Source: Eopsaltria australis (taxonomy: Eukaryota; Chordata; Aves; Passeriformes; Petroicidae). From it: a stretch of DNA of 64,000 bases. The stretch spans positions 744,001 through 808,000 of the forward strand of contig JAVTVJ010001136.1 in the NCBI GenBank assembly GCA_034509425.1, read 5' to 3'. Under the pieces are notes generated by a model, which was given only the letters and a program-made list of their open reading frames with translations, was not told the origin of the DNA and ran no database searches. This document shows, piece by piece, positions 63,240 through 64,000 of this stretch (its first letter is position 1; each line of letters starts with the position of its first letter). The position numbers were made by a program, and so were the translations under genes.

Positions 63240-63480
63240 ATCTGCAGCGCTCCGGCGGCCGCGGCCAAGCGGGGAACGAGGCTGAGCACCGGCCAAAGCC
63301 ACGGTGCTGCCACTGGGTGCCAAAAGACACAAGAGTGTGGCCAGGAGCATGGCAGGAGGATCTGCGGGGATGCAGCAGCTGCTGGTGGTGGTCAGCACTC
63401 CCTGCCAGGCACAGCACGGCGCTGGCGGCTGTTACGGCCCCGCGCACGTCACATCCAGCAGCGCACCTGAGTGCAGATGT
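63240..63480. promoter_or_regulatory. Small CpG-rich patch
   Basis: A moderately GC-rich 240-bp segment with clustered CpG (gctccggcggccgcggccaa, ggccccgcgcacgtcacatc), standing out from the AT-rich intron. It includes an acgtca half-site of CRE type. It could be a minor promoter or a decayed island. No linked exon could be shown. Confidence 0.35.
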
Positions 63481-64000
63481 GGGTCCTGCGCTTGCTTTCG
63501 TCAGAGTTGATGCAACCAGGTCAACCAGTGAAGGCTCACTGGAGTGAGGATTTTACTGGAAATTGCATTTCTCGGCCTGTAAAGGCTCCAAACAATCCTT
63601 TCAAGGAAGAACCAGTGAAGAAAAAGGATTCGTTTCTTGAAGTTCAAAGGACAGAATTTATTTTTAGAAATAACATTTCACTACAAATCCTGCAACTGAG
63701 ACAGATCAAAACCAGCAACACCACAAACTAACTCTGAAGGACAGGACTGTTGGAAAATCCCTCTCCAACAGAACAGAGGAGTGACAGAACAATTCATGGA
63801 GGGCACCTTAGGGAACATCTTGGTCTCATCCACCACTGTTTCTACAGGCAGCAGGTCTACACAACTACTGCTCTGCCAGGACTGGAGCTCCAGGGACACA
63901 TCTTCCCACAGCAAGGGCTCCTGAGTGTGATGAGTCCCAACAGTGTCCTGCATCCCATTCCCACCTGCCAGGATCCCAAAGGCTCATCAAGAGACTCCTT

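Larger units (their letters stand above)
35601..64000 (-). other. ZNF618: ZNF618 upstream intron, presumed intron 1 (partial)
   Basis: The 28 kb above the serine-rich exon. It carries five CR1 copies or tails in the 37-40 kb and 49 kb region, two in the 55-57 kb region, several microsatellites, two minisatellites and a CpG-rich patch near 63.2-63.5 kb. I searched for a short minus-strand exon starting Met-Asn-Gln-Pro and ending CAG|gt and did not find one, so the first exon probably lies beyond 64000. The long CR1-free stretches 41.3-44.6, 45-49.3, 50-55.2 and 57.4-63.2 kb are AT-rich and show no gene. Confidence 0.5.

Noticed and set aside
63470..63530. Candidate minus-strand first exon ending ACTCAG|gtgcgc
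   Set aside because: No in-frame ATG before an upstream stop, and no resemblance to the expected ZNF618 N-terminus.
1..64000. tRNA, rRNA, CRISPR, bacterial operon or intact retroviral genes
   Set aside because: No cloverleaf, rRNA-like block, direct-repeat/spacer array, gag-pol-env frame or paired LTRs could be recognised by eye.

Overview
This window is vertebrate nuclear DNA, almost certainly from a bird and probably a passerine. It is gene-poor and intron-like, with GT-AG exons separated by kilobases. It also carries many 5'-truncated copies of CR1, the dominant avian LINE, with the hallmark short tail (GATTCTGTGATTCTG type) and no poly(A). There are no bacterial operons, CRISPR arrays or plausible long ORF genes. 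Almost every open frame over 60 codons is either chance or a CR1 shadow.

The one gene I can support is the 5' half of ZNF618, on the minus strand. Six of its coding exons are visible. In transcript order they are 35600-35557 (Ser-rich N-terminal piece), 24001-23745 (acidic N-terminal region with a SUMO-type VKTE), 19634-19539 (RYSGTWIFD segment), 16468-16391 (zinc finger 1), 10964-10926 (a 39-nt optional exon inside a CpG island) and 448-359 (zinc finger 2). All splice phases join without a frameshift, and all six exons have AG acceptors and GT donors. The first coding exon should lie at higher coordinates and was not found. The remaining fingers and the C-terminal hAT-transposase-like domain lie below position 1.

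Layout: 1-11 kb is intron with old CR1 pieces. At 10.4-11.1 kb a CpG island encloses the 39-nt exon and is bracketed by two CR1 copies. Between 11 and 24 kb lie the zinc finger 1, RYSGTWIFD and acidic exons with CR1 insertions. Between 24 and 35.6 kb is a long intron containing older LINE-like material. From 35.6 to 64 kb is a 28-kb AT-rich first-intron stretch with CR1 copies, microsatellites, two minisatellites and a small CpG-rich patch near 63.2-63.5 kb.

I found no new multigene system. The observations most worth a second look are the intragenic CpG island around the microexon, the symmetric (phase 1-1) exon architecture, the NF-Y-like tandem repeat near 21.4 kb, and the minisatellite beside the serine-rich exon.
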